DNA from: Mytilinidion resinicola
Taxonomy: Eukaryota; Ascomycota; Dothideomycetes; Mytilinidiales; Mytilinidiaceae
DNA: 64,000 bases
Assembly (NCBI RefSeq): GCF_010093595.1
Contig: NW_022985477.1
Location: forward strand, 62,001 to 126,000
Reading direction: 5' to 3'
Below, piece by piece: positions 20,229 to 30,784 of the stretch (its first letter is position 1; each line of letters opens with the position of its first letter). Both the position numbers and the translations under genes were made by a program. The notes under the pieces were generated by a model that was not told where the DNA came from, did no database searches, and was given only the letters and a program-made list of their open reading frames with translations.

Positions 20229-22478
20229 ATGGAGGATATCACGTCCTCACAAACCCTTGCGGACGACGGTCCCGAAAGAGAAGGGGCCGCCCTTGATCTA
20301 AGCGCCTTTCCTCCGTTCTTCATTCTAACGTCTCATTTCCAAAAAGAAGATATACGCGTCCTTGAGGAACAGCTAACAGAGTGCGGTGCACGGCTGAGCT
20401 ACGATCATACAGAGGTCAGGCTTTTCATTGGTAAAGTCGGGACGAAACGGAGAGCCGAGTTCGAGTTGCGAAGTCTGCACGTCTTCACCCAAGACACAAC
20501 GCCTACATTACGGCATAACAAGGCCCCAGCTGCTCTGGAACCTGCTAGCAAAAAGAGGCGTATCGAAAGCGAGTCTAGACCGGAGACTACAGTCGCCGAA
20601 ATTCACGATGATTTTACAGTAGAAGGAGAAACGACCGAAGACGAATCCCTTGATATTGCCGAACCGATTGGGACGACAGTTGATTCTGATAAGACCAAGC
20701 CTGGATCCCTCGACAATCCGATTGGTATGCTCGATGATGATTCTACCGCGGAGGGAGAGGCTTCATACCCCGAAGATGGGGATCAACGCGGCTATCCTAA
20801 AAGAAAACGTGACTCATCGAATCCGCTCCGTGAAATCACGAACATATCCGCCGTCGAATCTATATCCAATGGTATCAAAGACGCTGTCACCGTTATAAAA
20901 GTAGAATGGCTTCAAGACTCGATAGCTGCTCGAAATGCCCTACCGTTGGATGGGTACATGGTGTATCAAGGCAAGCTTATCGACCAGAAAACAGCGAGTC
21001 CTGCTGTGCAACATCAAGCCTTGCCCGCACTTCGTAAGGCGGTCCCAAGATCTCAACATGCCCTAGCGCGAAGGCCCCATACTGCCCAAAGTATCCTAGA
21101 AAGAGCACAAGCTGATGCGGCAATCACGCCTGCTTGCAAGCCGAGGAAAGACCCTTTCAGGTCTCGACGAGAAGGGGCACGCCAGTTTGAAAACACAACT
21201 TTTGCATCCCAAAGCCAAAGGCATGGCCTCCTCTCAACCTCTCATGCAGCCCACCTGCTCCAACAAACAACGAGCGAGTACGAAGGCGAAAGCAGCGACA
21301 TCCCCGAGCCTCCAGCCTGGGTGAAGGCGAAGCTGAAATACGCCTGCCAGCGCCAAACGCCACCCAACCCCCCCAACGACCCCTTCATCGATGAGCTCAA
21401 AAAGATCCGAAAAGCACGCCTCCTCACAGGCGACGAGATCGGCGTACGCGCCTATTCAACCAGCATCGCCGCCCTCGCCGCCTACCCCTACCACCTCACC
21501 AGCCCCAAAGAGATCCTCTCCCTGCCCGGCTGCGACGTCAAGACCGCCAACCTCTGGGTCGAGTACAAGAACACCGGCCACCTCCAAGCCGCCGACGACG
21601 CCGAAAACGACGAAGTCATGCGCGTCCTCGGCCTCTTCTACGATATCTGGGGCGTCGGCGCGCCCACGGCCCGCGAGTTCTACTTCGCTAACCACTGGCG
21701 CGACCTCGACGACGTCATCGAGCATGGCTGGAGCTCCCTCACGCGCGTCCAGCAGATCGGCGTGAAGTACTACGACGAGTTCAAAGAAGCCATTCCCCGC
21801 GCCGAAGTCGAGGCCATCGCCACGACCATCCACGCCCACGCGATGCGCGTCCGCAACGCCAGGACCACGTGCACGATCGTGGGCGGCTACCGCCGCGGGA
21901 ACGCGACGTCCGGCGACGTCGACGTGATCCTCTCGCACCCGGACCTCGGCGCCACCGCGAACCTGGTCGCGGACGTCGCGGCGTCGCTCGAGGACGAGGG
22001 CTGGATCACCCACACGCTGACGCTGAGCCTCCACGGCACGCACCGCGGGCAGGCGACGCTCCCGTTCCGCGCGAGCGGGCCCGCGGGCCACGGGTTCGAC
22101 ACGCTCGACAAGGCGCTCGTGGTGTGGCAAAACGTCGCGTGGGCGAGCCGGGCGGCGGATCGGGCGGCGAATCCGCGGGCGAAGAACCCGAATGTGCATC
22201 GGCGGGTTGATATTATCGTCGCGCCGTGGCGGACGGTGGGGTGCGCGGTTATGGGGTGGAGCGGGGGTACGACGTTCCAGCGGGATCTGAGAAGGTACGC
22301 AAAGGCGGTCAAGGGGTGGAAGTTTGACAGTAGTGGTGTGCGGGATCGCAGGACGGGCATGGTGGTGGAGTTGGAGGGGGAGGGGGGCATGGATGGGACG
22401 CCGGAGGAGGCGGAGCGGAGGGTGTTTGAGGGGATGGGGTTGGCGTTTGTGGAGCCGGAGATGAGGTGTACGGGGTAG
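20229..22478 (+). CDS. Family-X DNA polymerase (Pol lambda/Pol4-like)
   Basis: A single 749-residue frame. The N-terminus has BRCT features (FPPFFILTSHFQKEDIRVLEE; later VIKVEWLQDSIAARNALPL), then a Ser/Pro-rich linker. The polymerase core starts near residue 380 (NDPFIDELKKIRKARLL). It has helix-hairpin-helix motifs (EILSLPGCDVKTANLW; FYDIWGVGAPTAREFYF), then GGYRRGNATSGDVDVIL with catalytic Asp563 and Asp565, and HRRVDIIVAPW with Asp661. GWSGGTTFQRDLRRYAK is the nucleotide- and template-contacting part. All three metal-binding aspartates are present. The enzyme should act in base-excision and non-homologous end-joining repair in the nucleus. GC content rises sharply in the catalytic half (about 21,450-22,450) without a frame break. 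Confidence 0.92.
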   Translation: MEDITSSQTLADDGPEREGAALDLSAFPPFFILTSHFQKEDIRVLEEQLTECGARLSYDHTEVRLFIGKVGTKRRAEFELRSLHVFTQDTTPTLRHNKAPAALEPASKKRRIESESRPETTVAEIHDDFTVEGETTEDESLDIAEPIGTTVDSDKTKPGSLDNPIGMLDDDSTAEGEASYPEDGDQRGYPKRKRDSSNPLREITNISAVESISNGIKDAVTVIKVEWLQDSIAARNALPLDGYMVYQGKLIDQKTASPAVQHQALPALRKAVPRSQHALARRPHTAQSILERAQADAAITPACKPRKDPFRSRREGARQFENTTFASQSQRHGLLSTSHAAHLLQQTTSEYEGESSDIPEPPAWVKAKLKYACQRQTPPNPPNDPFIDELKKIRKARLLTGDEIGVRAYSTSIAALAAYPYHLTSPKEILSLPGCDVKTANLWVEYKNTGHLQAADDAENDEVMRVLGLFYDIWGVGAPTAREFYFANHWRDLDDVIEHGWSSLTRVQQIGVKYYDEFKEAIPRAEVEAIATTIHAHAMRVRNARTTCTIVGGYRRGNATSGDVDVILSHPDLGATANLVADVAASLEDEGWITHTLTLSLHGTHRGQATLPFRASGPAGHGFDTLDKALVVWQNVAWASRAADRAANPRAKNPNVHRRVDIIVAPWRTVGCAVMGWSGGTTFQRDLRRYAKAVKGWKFDSSGVRDRRTGMVVELEGEGGMDGTPEEAERRVFEGMGLAFVEPEMRCTG

Positions 22479-23102
22479 ATTTGCGAGTTGTTGCAAATTG
22501 GGCCGCGGATTGTTCTGCGTTTAGGTACCTTTGTAACGTGGAGTGGATGGGAATATGATGTCTTGGCCCCCACTATTGAGTTGAGGCACACGAGGGGGAG
22601 GTTTCCACGCTTCTGCCGTCTATCATTGGAAATTAGCTTGATGTAAGATGTAGCTTATAGGAATCTTGATACTACATTCGAGTCCGCGAGTCAACCTCAA
22701 AAAGCATCTCTAAATCTCCCGAGAACGTCGTCATGCAGCCAGACTTCAACCCTTTTCTTGCTCAGAGTTACAATGCACATTGATTCGAGACTAATATCAA
22801 CTCCGCCTCCTGGTAGCTAATAGTACAACAATAGAAAAGACTGCATCATCCCAAACAATGCCGACCAAGTCTCGTAGACCAAAAAAATCAAATCCAACCC
22901 CTAAAAAGCACCCAAATGCCATGCCCCATCCAGCCAGAGGCTCGAAGCCCCTTGATCGAAAACATGACTCCCAGGATATGCTTCTACAGCAATAACAAGA
23001 ACTCCACTCAACACCCCCATCCATCCAGACATGCACACGTAGAAACCCCTCTCACTCCCACACATGATCCGTCCGCGCAAGCCCAGTCAACCCCACCCGT
23101 CT
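22479..23102. other. Intergenic region, convergent 3' ends
   Basis: About 620 bases between the convergent polymerase-X and set9 genes. No gene is supported. Confidence 0.4.
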
Positions 23103-25179
23103 TCAAATCGTAAACCTACCCCTCCGTCCCCTCTTCTTCGGACTCTCAACCTCCACGCTCTCACTCGCCGTGCGCTCCCTGCTCTCCGTCTCCCGCCTGC
23201 TCAACAGCGCCTCCCGCAACCCCCTCCTCCCGCCCTTCCTGATGCTCCGCTCCTCCTCCGGCTCCACAAAGCGGTGGATAGTCCGGTGGTCCAGCACTCG
23301 CTCCTCCTTGTCCCACTTACCCTCGCGGTCCGTTTTCGGCCACGCGTAACCATACAGCTTGGAGTGCCGCTCGCAGCGCGGGCACTCGATGCGCGTGTGG
23401 TACGCGTCGGCCTGCACAAAGTCCGCGTCGCACGTGCGGCAGCTGACCCAGCGGCTGTACTTGGCGGAGAGGAGCGCCGTGGTGAGGGTGTAGTCGCCGG
23501 GGCGGCGCTGGGAGCTCGACACGGAGGCGTCGGAGGCCGAGTCGAGGTCGAGGGGGAGCGGGGTGGCGTTGCGCAGGCTGTCGGTGCGGCGCGAGATGGA
23601 GCGGGTGGTGCGGGGGATCAGGGGCGGTTTTTGGGAGACGGAGCGCTTGCGCGCTGTTACTGCTTGCAAGGTGTCGTCGAGTTCGTAGCTTTCTGAGAGT
23701 TCGGAGAGCTCGGATTCGGCGTCGGCGTTAAGGAGGGATGAGATGGGGATCGTGGTTGGGGATGGGAGGGATTGGAGGATGGAGGGGACGGCGACTTTGA
23801 TGGTGTCGAGGGTGGGATCTTGGGTCTCTGTCATGATGGCGTCGTCTTCCTCGGATGTAGCATCAGTTGACTGTGTTGATTTTGGGGATTCCGCGGTTGA
23901 TGGGGTTCGTGGAGTCGTCTGTCGCGAGCTATCTGCTTCGTCTAGGGCCATCGTGAGCAGCCCATCGCGCTGCTGGGTACGGATTGCTCTCGAGGCGTTC
24001 GTCATGGGATCCTCGATGCTCGATATTGGTACTTCCTGTCGAAGTGAAGACATGCTGCGCTCCTTCTTGAGCGCTAGAAACTTCAAAGGCCGCTTCAGTT
24101 TTTGTGCGCTGTCCGCGTTCACTGACGGCGCGGGTGATGCTGGCGTTGAGGCCAGAGGACTCTCTACACGACGCCGCTTCCGCTCATCAATGGCAGCTGG
24201 AGTGGAGTCCTTGGACGAACTGTCGACCTCCGTGCCATACTTCCTCTTTCGCCTCAACAGATAGGCTCCTTCTTCCGGTACCTCTTCAGGCACAGGTGTA
24301 GCCTCGTCGCTCTCATCTTCATTCTTTACAGGTGCCCAGCCATTAGCCAGCTGTCTCTCACATGTCGCGCAAAGACACTCCTGGTTGTCTTCTCCGAAAT
24401 AGTTATCACCATAAGAAACAGTGATCTCGTCTCCAATCTCAATATTCTTGACCGAAACAATCTGCATACCATGCGGCCCTTTTGTAGAGAGCTTTGCGTT
24501 CGCGTCGCAATCATGATTGGCAAACCGCGCCGGGCCTAGAAACAGCGATCGCGTCTTCTTACGGCTCGAGACAACAATGCTGAAATCTAATCGTGAATCG
24601 TCCAGGTCGTCCTCCTCCTTCTCCGTGAGCGCAACCTGAATTCCCGTCAGGTACTTGATCTCCTCACCCTTCTTGATCTCCCTCCTCGCTGTGACCGAAG
24701 CCTCTTGGGTATCAATTGTGTAGCGGTTCGTAGTGGTGACCTCGAATGGACAGTCCGGCATGTACATGTTGACATACTTGCGCAAGTGGCGCTGGAAGTG
24801 CTCTTTCTCGTCCTTGGTAGACAGACGCTGGCTGAAGCTGCGGATACCGGACACCAGTAGCAGTTGCGAGACTGCTTTCGCGGGGTCCTTCTCTAGAATA
24901 ACGCATTTGCGCAGAATGTCTGCGGGCTCTTCCTCGCGAATTCCGCGCGACGCAGAGTAGCGGCTACGATTCTTGCGAATGGTGGTCCAGAAGTACACCT
25001 GTAAGAAGCGGAAAGAATGAGCATCGCTAGTCGCGCAAGATGTGACGGCCATGATAGAACACATGGGCGTGAGATTGGCTTACCCGGTCGACCATCGCAT
25101 CGGTTATGAGGTCGTCGTATGAGGCCAGCTGGCCAAGGGTAAGTCCCCCCTTCTTGGCGAGCGCTTCCTTGAGCGCCAT
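23103..25179 (-). CDS. set9: Histone H4 lysine-20 methyltransferase Set9 (Suv4-20 family)
   Basis: Two exons: 25179-25084 and 24998-23103. The 85-nt intron (GTAAGC..TTACAG) joins phase 0 at DRV-YFWTTIRKNR. The product has 663 residues. It starts MALKEALAKKGGLTLGQLAS and contains the Suv4-20/Set9 N-terminal helical region (VSQLLLVSGIRSFSQRLST). The SET domain follows: ARREIKKGEEIKYLTG, then GPARFANHDCDANAKL (the NHDC cofactor-binding motif), EIGDEITVSYGDNYFG, and the post-SET cysteines in ECLCATCERQL. A long disordered Ser/Pro-rich tail carries a second cysteine group (CRTCDADFVQADAYHTRIECPRC). Set9 methylates H4K20 in DNA-damage signalling and heterochromatin. It is divergent from the mitochondrial uL14 gene. 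Confidence 0.95.
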
Positions 25180-25665
25180 GGTCGCGTCGCGTCGGCAGCC
25201 TCTACACCGAAAGAGTGCGCAGAGCAAATGCAGAGGGGCAAGTCTGCAGATTGGTGGTGTAGGCGCGAAAGGGGGAGGTTGGGGTGACGTAGGAGAGGAA
25301 ACGAGACACAGATCCAAGAAGGGACACGACACGCATGGAAGTCCGGTGAAAGGAAATAAAGACAACACGACACGAGAGACAATGGAAAGGAAGACCCAAG
25401 GAGTGACTGGCACAAGAGGGAATATGGGGCAGAGGCTCGCGGAAGACGCGGTGTAGTTGCAGGCGAGCAGGGCTGAGCCGCTGTCCGAAAGTGGCACAGT
25501 GGCACCCTTGCTCGAGTGCAGGCCGGGACCAGGGCTTCGAGTTGCCCTGCGGCGGTGCGACGGCGGAGTTTTGCATCAAGAGCCGCGAATCCCTTCACCC
25601 GCCAGACCGCCCATTCCATCCCCAGGCCACCAGGCCCGAGACCATCAGCGTGGACGCCGGGCAGC
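25180..25665. promoter_or_regulatory. Shared divergent promoter region set9 / uL14m
   Basis: 486 bp between the two ATG codons hold both 5' UTRs and promoters. ORFs here are not supported. No clear TATA box is visible. Confidence 0.4.
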
Positions 25666-26272
25666 ATGATCCAGCTAAAGGTACGCCGCAGGAACTTCAT
25701 CGCAGTGGACGGCGCAATGCGCAGCCCCCGTTGAATATCACATCAGCCACTGACCGCTCTATCTCTATCCAGACCCTCGTCAACTGCATCGACAACTCGG
25801 GCGCCGCCATTGTCGAGTGTGTAAACGTCCTGCGATCCAAGCGGCCTGCCAAAGTTGGTGTGTGACAGCAGCATTGCCTCCAATCTACCACCAGATCCAA
25901 CCCTAGCACCATCACCACGTGCGCCTCGATCCAAACCAGATCCCCGCTGACTTGGTATATGCAGGCGACCGGATAGTAGTGGTTGTCCAGAAGCAGCGCA
26001 ATTTCGGCCCCGAGTCTGGTCCAGGTGGCGCCGTCTCCATCAGCGCAGCGAACAAAGTACGGCGTGGTGACATACGGCATGCGGTCGTGGTTCGGACTGC
26101 GAAGAAGTACCAGCGGCCGGACGGGAGCGTTGTCAAGTTCGACGACAATGCGTGCGTGTTAATCAACAAGGCCGGGGAGCCCATCGGGACCAGGTTGAAC
26201 GGCATCGTGGCTGCCGAGCTGCGGGAGAAGAAGTGGTCGAAGATTCTGTCACTGGCACCGATGCATCTATAG
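25666..26272 (+). CDS. mrpl38: Mitochondrial large-subunit ribosomal protein uL14m
   Basis: Three exons: 25666-25680 (only MIQLK), 25773-25857 and 25965-26272, totalling 135 residues. The introns are 92 and 107 nt. The joined protein reads [20 protein letters not shown], then [20 protein letters not shown]. It continues with a five-stranded barrel: [17 protein letters not shown] and [19 protein letters not shown]. This is the L14 signature with the family's usual length. It lies on the large subunit next to the bL19/L3 region and helps form an intersubunit bridge. Bacterial uL14 is shorter by about ten residues. Confidence 0.93.
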
Positions 26273-26615
26273 GCGCAAGAGGGGCGTTGAGGAGGATGAT
26301 CAATTGTATATCAACAGTACTACGAGGATATAAATGCCTTTTCAACAAATCCTTGTCTAGCTTTTCGGTCTTCTATGTGACAGCCAGGGGCGAAGGCACC
26401 CAGAGCTCAATATCGTGAAAGTTCCCACCGGGCCACATCGCCCTCGGACTGGGCGAGGCGTCGTGGACCTCGTGCTGCAGCAGCTGCTGATCTAGGGGTA
26501 TCCGAACCCAGAACTCCGACTCCAAATAAGATTCGTGATTGATCGAAAGATACCAAACTCCGTCCCAATGCCCATTTTTGCACGCCAGCCATGCACGTTC
26601 GCCGAATCCATGAAG

Positions 26616-27436
26616 TCACTGCCACACGTTGCCGCATCCGCAACATACATAGTACAATTTCTGATAGTGAAAGCTGTAAGCAAAATGATGAGGGAACGGG
26701 TAAGGAGGTAGATCAGGGTCATACCATTCCGGTTTCGGCAGTCCGCTGCTGAGACTGGAAGAAGACGGCCTCAGGCTCGCCGCAAGCAGGACAGGGCTTC
26801 TGGATCCGAGGCAGCTATAGTCGCAAGAAAGAATAGAAGTTAGCCAAGCAAGCCCAAAGTGAGCAAAACAAGCAACGAACGAACGAACGTGCAAGCGAGC
26901 TCAAGACTTTGAAGAGTGCTTGTCACCCTCTTGTTTAGAGGTAGACGCAGACTGCTGGTTGTTCTCGGTCATGGACATGGACATGGAGTCGTCGCAGTCA
27001 TCAGCTTCCATGTAGAAGCCTCCGTCCGACTCTTGCCCACATATTTCGCAGAATATCTCCTGTCCACACATTGTGCAAAAGCCAGGGATGGTGTCGGAAA
27101 GAGAGGCGTCGGAAAGAGATTCGGAGAGACCAACCGTTGGGTCCTGGCCGACGTCCTGGGTGATGCCGGCGGTGTCGCCGACCGTCGAGGCAATCTCGTG
27201 GCGCATAACGCAGGCGGAGGGGGCGGGTTCGGTGAAAGAGCAGGTGCGGCAGGCGAAGAGCAGGCGGTTGTTCTCCTTGTCTTCCTTGGGGAAGAGGAGG
27301 TTCGAGCTGCAGGCGGTTAGCGGCATGCTTGCGCAAGTGAGGCGATGGGAACAACATACCATTCGGAGCAGAAGCGGAAGAGGATCTTCTTGGAGGCTTC
27401 TGCGCCCATGTCAGAGGCAGCTGGGGACGCGGCCAT
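26616..27436 (-). CDS. rpb9: RNA polymerase II subunit RPB9
   Basis: Four exons: 27436-27360, 27306-27135, 26814-26725 and 26660-26616, giving 127 residues. Zinc ribbon 1 is FRFCSECSNLL with Cys23/26, then LLFACRTC with Cys45/48. The linker is VGDTAGITQDVGQDPT. Zinc ribbon 2 is KPCPACGEPEAVFFQSQQR, then LYYVCCGCGNVW. All eight cysteines are present. Rpb9 affects start-site choice, elongation and transcript-cleavage fidelity. Introns 1 and 3 are 53 and 64 nt, but intron 2 is 320 nt. Its donor (GTTGGT) is weak, and the sequence stays open in frame for 77 further codons, so a retained-intron isoform is possible. Its acceptor side (GGCTAAC branch, CTATAG) is good. The gene is divergent from ess1. 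Confidence 0.95.
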
Positions 27437-28022
27437 GGTTCGGTGACGGCCGGGTTGGAGGTTGTGTGCTTGGGCGGTGGGTTTGGGGTTTGGGGGTTGT
27501 CTTGGTGGTGACAGCTTGCAGCACGGGATCTGTGTATGAGACTTTCTGGACTGCGGGTGCTGGAGATTGGGGGTGGAGGAATTCACAAGAGGCAAGAGGA
27601 GCAGGAGAAGCAGGAGAAGCAGGGGAAGCAGGGGAAGCAGGGGAAGCAGGAGAAGCAGGAGAAGCAGGACGGCTTTTGAAGAAGGCGAGCCGATCTCCAG
27701 GTGACTTCCAGGGCAGCAGGCGCTAGTGCCGCAAGCAGCTTAACGTTCCGTACGATACGCTGACTCATTGTTGTTCCAGGCGACGGGCGCCGCGTGACTG
27801 CCCTCACGGCGAAGGCCCAAGGACCCCGCCACCCGCCAAATCGCGCCTGCCCCAGTAACGGCCCCGGATTTCGCAGCCGCCCTGTGAGCCCTCCTCTGTC
27901 AACAACGACCTCATCCACGGATCCCTCCGCTCCAGCACCTGCACACTGCCCCCTCTACCCTCGGCCCTCTTCCTTGACCCCCGAGGGATATCTGCACGTG
28001 TCGCTGTTGACTCGCAGCAATA
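27437..28022. promoter_or_regulatory. Shared divergent promoter region rpb9 / ess1
   Basis: 586 bp between the two start codons. It holds both promoters plus a purine-rich 9-bp tandem array at 27597-27668. No gene is supported here; a long Gly-Glu-Ala ORF is a product of the repeat. Confidence 0.5.
27597..27668. repeat. 9-bp purine-rich tandem repeat
   Basis: Consecutive AAGCAGGAG or AAGCAGGGG units, about eight copies, lie in the rpb9-ess1 intergenic region roughly 160-230 bp upstream of the rpb9 ATG. Confidence 0.85.
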
Positions 28023-28776
28023 ATGGTCAGTGGCGGTGCACGCTCTCTGCAGTGCCCACTTGCGGCCGCAGTTCTCGTTTCATTGAAGACTCACACGGGC
28101 TCTACAGGAAGCATCGGGGCTGCCACCCGGATGGGAGGTCCGCCGCTCCAACACCAAGAACCTGCCCTACTACTTCTGCCCCGACACCAAGGAATCGCGA
28201 TGGGAGCCCCCGGCCGACACAGACCCCGAGAAGCTGAAGCTGTTCATGGCCAAGTTCCACAGCTCCAGAAACCTCAATGCGGAGCGGCCGGGAGGGCAGG
28301 AGGGCAAGATTCGCGCCGCACATCTGCTGGTGAAACACTACGGCAGCCGACGACCTGCCAGCTGGCGCGAAGCCAAGATTACCCGCACCAAGGAGGAGGC
28401 CATGGCTATCATCCTGGGCCATGAGGCCCGCATTCGAGCTGGCGCCGTGTCGCTGGGAGACCTGGCCACGACCGAGTCCGACTGCAGCAGTGCGCGCAAG
28501 AGGGGCGACCTGTATGTTGAACCGGGCGCATCGAGACGTTGGGCATCGACATGCTAACAACCGCGTGGTAGGGGCTTCTTCGGCCGTGGGGATATGCAGA
28601 AGGAGTTTGAGGATGCCTCGTTCGCGCTCAAGCCGGGCGAGGTCAGCCAGGTGGTCGAGACAGCGTCGGGTCTGCACCTGATAGAGAGGTAAGACGCAGC
28701 ATATTTGACACTCAATAGCCCCACTCCACGTGGCCGAGCATGCGCTAACGGCCCGTCTCCATATAGGCTCGAGTAG
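28023..28776 (+). CDS. ess1: Peptidyl-prolyl cis-trans isomerase Ess1/Pin1
   Basis: Four exons: 28023-28025, 28108-28511, 28572-28688 and 28767-28776, totalling 177 residues. The first exon appears to be only the ATG, followed by a GTCAGT donor; joining gives [19 protein letters not shown]. The WW domain covers about residues 5-40 (two Trp, in GWEV and RWEPP). The parvulin domain starts [20 protein letters not shown], with the phosphate-binding basic loop. It ends [27 protein letters not shown] and [10 protein letters not shown]. Ess1 isomerises phospho-Ser/Thr-Pro bonds, chiefly in the Pol II CTD. Introns 2 and 3 carry GCTAAC branch sites. The start rests on splice consensus and frame; an alternative short first exon further upstream cannot be excluded. 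Confidence 0.92.
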
Positions 28777-29902
28777 GTCGTCGAGGGGGGTTATTTCTGG
28801 CGTCTGGATCATTATGCGCGGTCGTCCAAATCGGTTTGGGGCCATTCTGGGCTCAGATAAAACGCATGGCCCTCGACTGCACGAGGCGAAGAGGTTGGTC
28901 GACGTGGCTCGACAAGATAAGCCTGCAAATGGAAGAAGTGTTTCGACATGGGTCGCGGAAAATGAAATGGCTCATCATCTGCACATGCAGTTGCGGAGGC
29001 TGCGGCCTCACTGTGACGTTTGTCAAACGATGCTGTTCACTGGCCATCATGATGCTGTCATCTGAATGATGGCGCCAGGCCAATTGTTCCATGGTTTTCT
29101 CTGCTGCTACTGCAGAAGCGTAGCCCTTCAATCTCTACTAATGGCCATAGGTACATGTCCAGGGCATGAGCCTCTACGCTTCACGGTCCTCCAGGAGTAG
29201 GACAGATCACCACCAAAAGTAGTCGCACTTTCCCCTCATCCTCGCAGCCAATCCTCGTCTACACCATCGATCTCGAAACGCTTCTCGGAGCCTTCCGAGG
29301 GCTGGCCTCCCATCTCGCCGGTATTCGCGTCGACCTACCTCAGTGAGGCATCCCGGCGAACTTGCGCCGGAACGCAGTCGATTTGGTTCAGCCCTGGGGC
29401 CATTCGCATCACGACCATACGTCTGGCCTCTAAAGTTGGTCTAGACACTCGGCGGTCCCACTCTCCACCGAACCCCGCGCGTTGCCTGCGGCCAAGCCTG
29501 CGCAACGCGTCAAATACGGTCAGGCCATATCGGAATTCAAGAAACGCGTCAGGTCATCATCCTTGCCTTTGCAGTTACTGGAGACGCCCGGCAGCAGCTC
29601 GAAACACTTAACCGCGAGCCAATCCGCTGCCTGCGCTTCGATCCTTGTCTCCGAGGGAAGCTAAGCCTTGACATTCTTAAGCTGCAGCTCCGATCCCCAG
29701 ATTCCAGAGCAACCGTCTAGGGAGCTACTCTCTAGCAGCAACTCTACTCACACCTCCTCTTTGCATATCCTCGAGTGTGATTCTGACTTCACCTCTCCGA
29801 CCCCTCAAACGTGCTACCTGTCGTCAGGGAGCTCTGTTTACGTTCTAGACTGCTCTATTCTCCGACCACCACCCATTGCCCAACGCAGATACCAAAGACG
29901 CC
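28777..29902. other. Intergenic region
   Basis: About 1.1 kb without a supported coding sequence. It includes the ess1 3' UTR and the probable promoter and 5' UTR of the next gene. Short frames (for example 29482-29664) lack recognisable features. Confidence 0.35.
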
Positions 29903-30784
29903 ATGCCCGCTGTACCCCTTCTCCAAGGCAAAGGCCTTCTCAAGGGCAAAGACATGGTGTACGCCTCTCCTGAAGGATTCAGGGCCCCAGAAAAGCGTGG
30001 GCGGAAGCCCATTCGCTGCCTTTCGTTCAACTCTACTATCCCACCAGTCCCTATGGTAGAGGCTCTAAGGACAGCTTGCCCTCGAAACGGCGGTGCCTTC
30101 AGTTATAATCCAGTCCATCTATCGGTCTGGTACATGCCTGAAGAGCTGTGGGCCCGCCTCCCCACTCGACTTACCGGGAGTATTGCAGCAGTACAGCACG
30201 CCGGTGCAGCCGTCTTCACCGGGTTCGAACGCCTCGAAACACTGGGAGAAGCTCTATCTCCCAGCGAAAATGCCGAGGACGATATCGTGCCCGTCCCCGG
30301 CGTCGTCAAGCCCCGCGGTCTCAGCACCATTACCATCTCCTCCAACGACTCGGACGCTTCAGCAACGAGCTCTCTCGCATCCTCAGTGGTGTCCACCCCC
30401 CTGTCCACGCCTAATCTCTTCTCAATGCCGGTCTCACCTTTTTCACTGTCACCGTCCAGCTTCGAGAAGACTACTTCAAAGCCCCACCAGCGCCATCACG
30501 CACGCTCTTACACGACCCCGATGGAGCCGGACATGGCGTACTACACTCTCGAGCTCTCCCACCTGCGCACCGAATCGCTGCCGTGCCTCCGCCACGCGAT
30601 CCGCGTCGTCGACCGGGAGTTGAACGAAAGCAAGCGGCTCGTCGAACTTGACGAGGAAACCCTGGGCGAGTTCGAGGCGTGGTGGGTCAAGAAGAAGGCG
30701 ACGGCGATCGGGCTCGACCAGAAGGGCCTGGCGCTGAGCATCCAGCGGGGCATACCGACCAATGGCCTCGGCTGGTCTGCGTGA
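29903..30784 (+). CDS. Hypothetical protein, Ser/Thr-rich middle
   Basis: A 293-codon frame from ATG 29903 (the frame is open slightly further upstream without an ATG). It is not recognised. The N-terminal third is globular (RGRKPIRCLSFNSTIPPVP; FSYNPVHLSVWYMPEELWARL). The middle is a Ser/Thr/Pro-rich disordered segment (about residues 140-215). The C-terminal 80 residues are predicted helical and charged (YYTLELSHLRTESLPCLRHA; LDEETLGEFEAWWVKKKATA). No signal peptide or membrane segment is seen. Codon composition resembles the neighbouring genes, which supports a real gene. Confidence 0.55.
   Translation: MPAVPLLQGKGLLKGKDMVYASPEGFRAPEKRGRKPIRCLSFNSTIPPVPMVEALRTACPRNGGAFSYNPVHLSVWYMPEELWARLPTRLTGSIAAVQHAGAAVFTGFERLETLGEALSPSENAEDDIVPVPGVVKPRGLSTITISSNDSDASATSSLASSVVSTPLSTPNLFSMPVSPFSLSPSSFEKTTSKPHQRHHARSYTTPMEPDMAYYTLELSHLRTESLPCLRHAIRVVDRELNESKRLVELDEETLGEFEAWWVKKKATAIGLDQKGLALSIQRGIPTNGLGWSA

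Noticed and set aside
21456..22496. 346-codon antisense ORF opposite the polymerase-X catalytic half
   Set aside because: Arises from the GC-rich third positions of the real gene; low-complexity composition rich in Arg, His, Pro and Val and no motif.
27073..27726. ORF with a long GEAGEAGEA run
   Set aside because: Product of the 9-bp tandem repeat and the antisense of rpb9.
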